Part shown: piece after piece, positions 5,284 through 5,534 of the stretch
How the letters are laid out: every line of letters starts with the position of its first letter
Numbering within the stretch: position 1 is the stretch's first letter
Assembly (NCBI GenBank): GCA_007123425.1
Contig: SKLC01000121.1
Coordinates: forward strand, 1 to 5,534
Reading direction: 5' to 3'
Source of the DNA: Nitriliruptoraceae bacterium
GTDB lineage: Bacteria > Actinomycetota > Nitriliruptoria > Nitriliruptorales > Nitriliruptoraceae
Length of the DNA: 5,534 nt
Made by a program: the position numbers and the translations under genes
The notes under the pieces: generated by a model
Database searches by the model: none
Seen by the model: only the letters and a program-made list of their open reading frames with translations
Told to the model about the DNA's origin: nothing

Positions 5284-5534
5284 TCATGTGCCCTGTCGCT
5301 GCAGGCGGGCGAGGATGGCGTCGAGCGGCCACAGGGAGATCCAGAACACCACGGCCCATTCACCGATGAGGAACGCCAGCCCGGCACTGGAGAAGAACAT
5401 CGCGATGGGGAGTGCGCTTCGCAGGGCCTCGAACCGTGCGGTGCGGCCGACGAGTCGTTCCCGCAGCAGACCTTGCCGGTGCGCGCGCCAGAGCATGCCC
5501 GCGCCGATGGCCGAGGCACACCCCAGGACGACCC
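5284..5534 (-). CDS. C-terminal part of a multi-pass membrane protein, possibly TMEM175/DUF1211-type channel
   Basis: The frame is open from the TGA at 5286-5284 to the right edge of the window, giving the last 82 residues of a longer protein; the start is outside. The ATG at 5496 is internal, because the frame continues upstream in a hydrophobic run (VVLGCASAIGAGMLW) that looks like the end of a membrane helix. A basic stretch follows (RAHRQGLLRERLVGRTARFEALR). Then comes a helix pair broken by Gly-Glu (ALPIAMFFSSAGLAFLIGEW and VVFWISLWPLDAIL). This helix / basic loop / helix-break-helix ending is what I expect at the C-terminus of bacterial TMEM175 (DUF1211) potassium channels. The diagnostic FSD motif would lie in the missing N-terminal part. 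The gene converges on the transporter operon and need not share its function. Confidence 0.75.
   Translation of the reverse strand, partial: VVLGCASAIGAGMLWRAHRQGLLRERLVGRTARFEALRSALPIAMFFSSAGLAFLIGEWAVVFWISLWPLDAILARLQRQGT

Overview
The window looks like chromosome of a high-GC Gram-positive bacterium (Actinomycetota). Base composition is strongly G+C rich with G/C in most third codon positions. Several genes start with GTG behind GGAG-type ribosome binding sites, and the gene families are typical of that phylum. I cannot name a genus from the sequence.

Layout. Positions 1-492 hold no gene I can defend, but they are rich in inverted repeats (271-333, 343-376). A 55-residue single-pass membrane protein gene, too short for routine ORF calling, lies on the minus strand at 493-660 with a perfect AAGGAGG site. 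A palindrome-rich stretch (747-800) separates it from a minus-strand two-component operon: a sensor histidine kinase (1497-2693) followed by a NarL-type response regulator (790-1500), the two overlapping by GTGA. A divergent control region (2694-2904) carries two near-identical 17-bp imperfect palindromes exactly 42 bp apart. Then comes a plus-strand operon: a four-helix membrane protein with histidines near its predicted outer face (2905-3327), an FtsX/DevC-type ABC permease (3331-4428), and its ATPase (4425-5099, overlapping by ATGA). After a hairpin at 5215-5232, the C-terminal part of a multi-pass membrane protein, possibly a TMEM175/DUF1211-type channel, enters from the right edge on the minus strand (5284-5534).

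How it fits together. The kinase presumably senses a membrane or envelope signal and phosphorylates the regulator at D56. The regulator is then likely to bind the paired palindromes and control both its own operon and the exporter operon. Gene order and family membership (kinase-regulator divergent from permease-ATPase, with a permease of the MFLALREL.../PGYxxE type) match the ChrSA-HrtBA haem-sensing and haem-export loci of corynebacteria. The additional four-helix protein with outer-face histidines is the least explained part of the module. The haem assignment is inference, not shown by the sequence.
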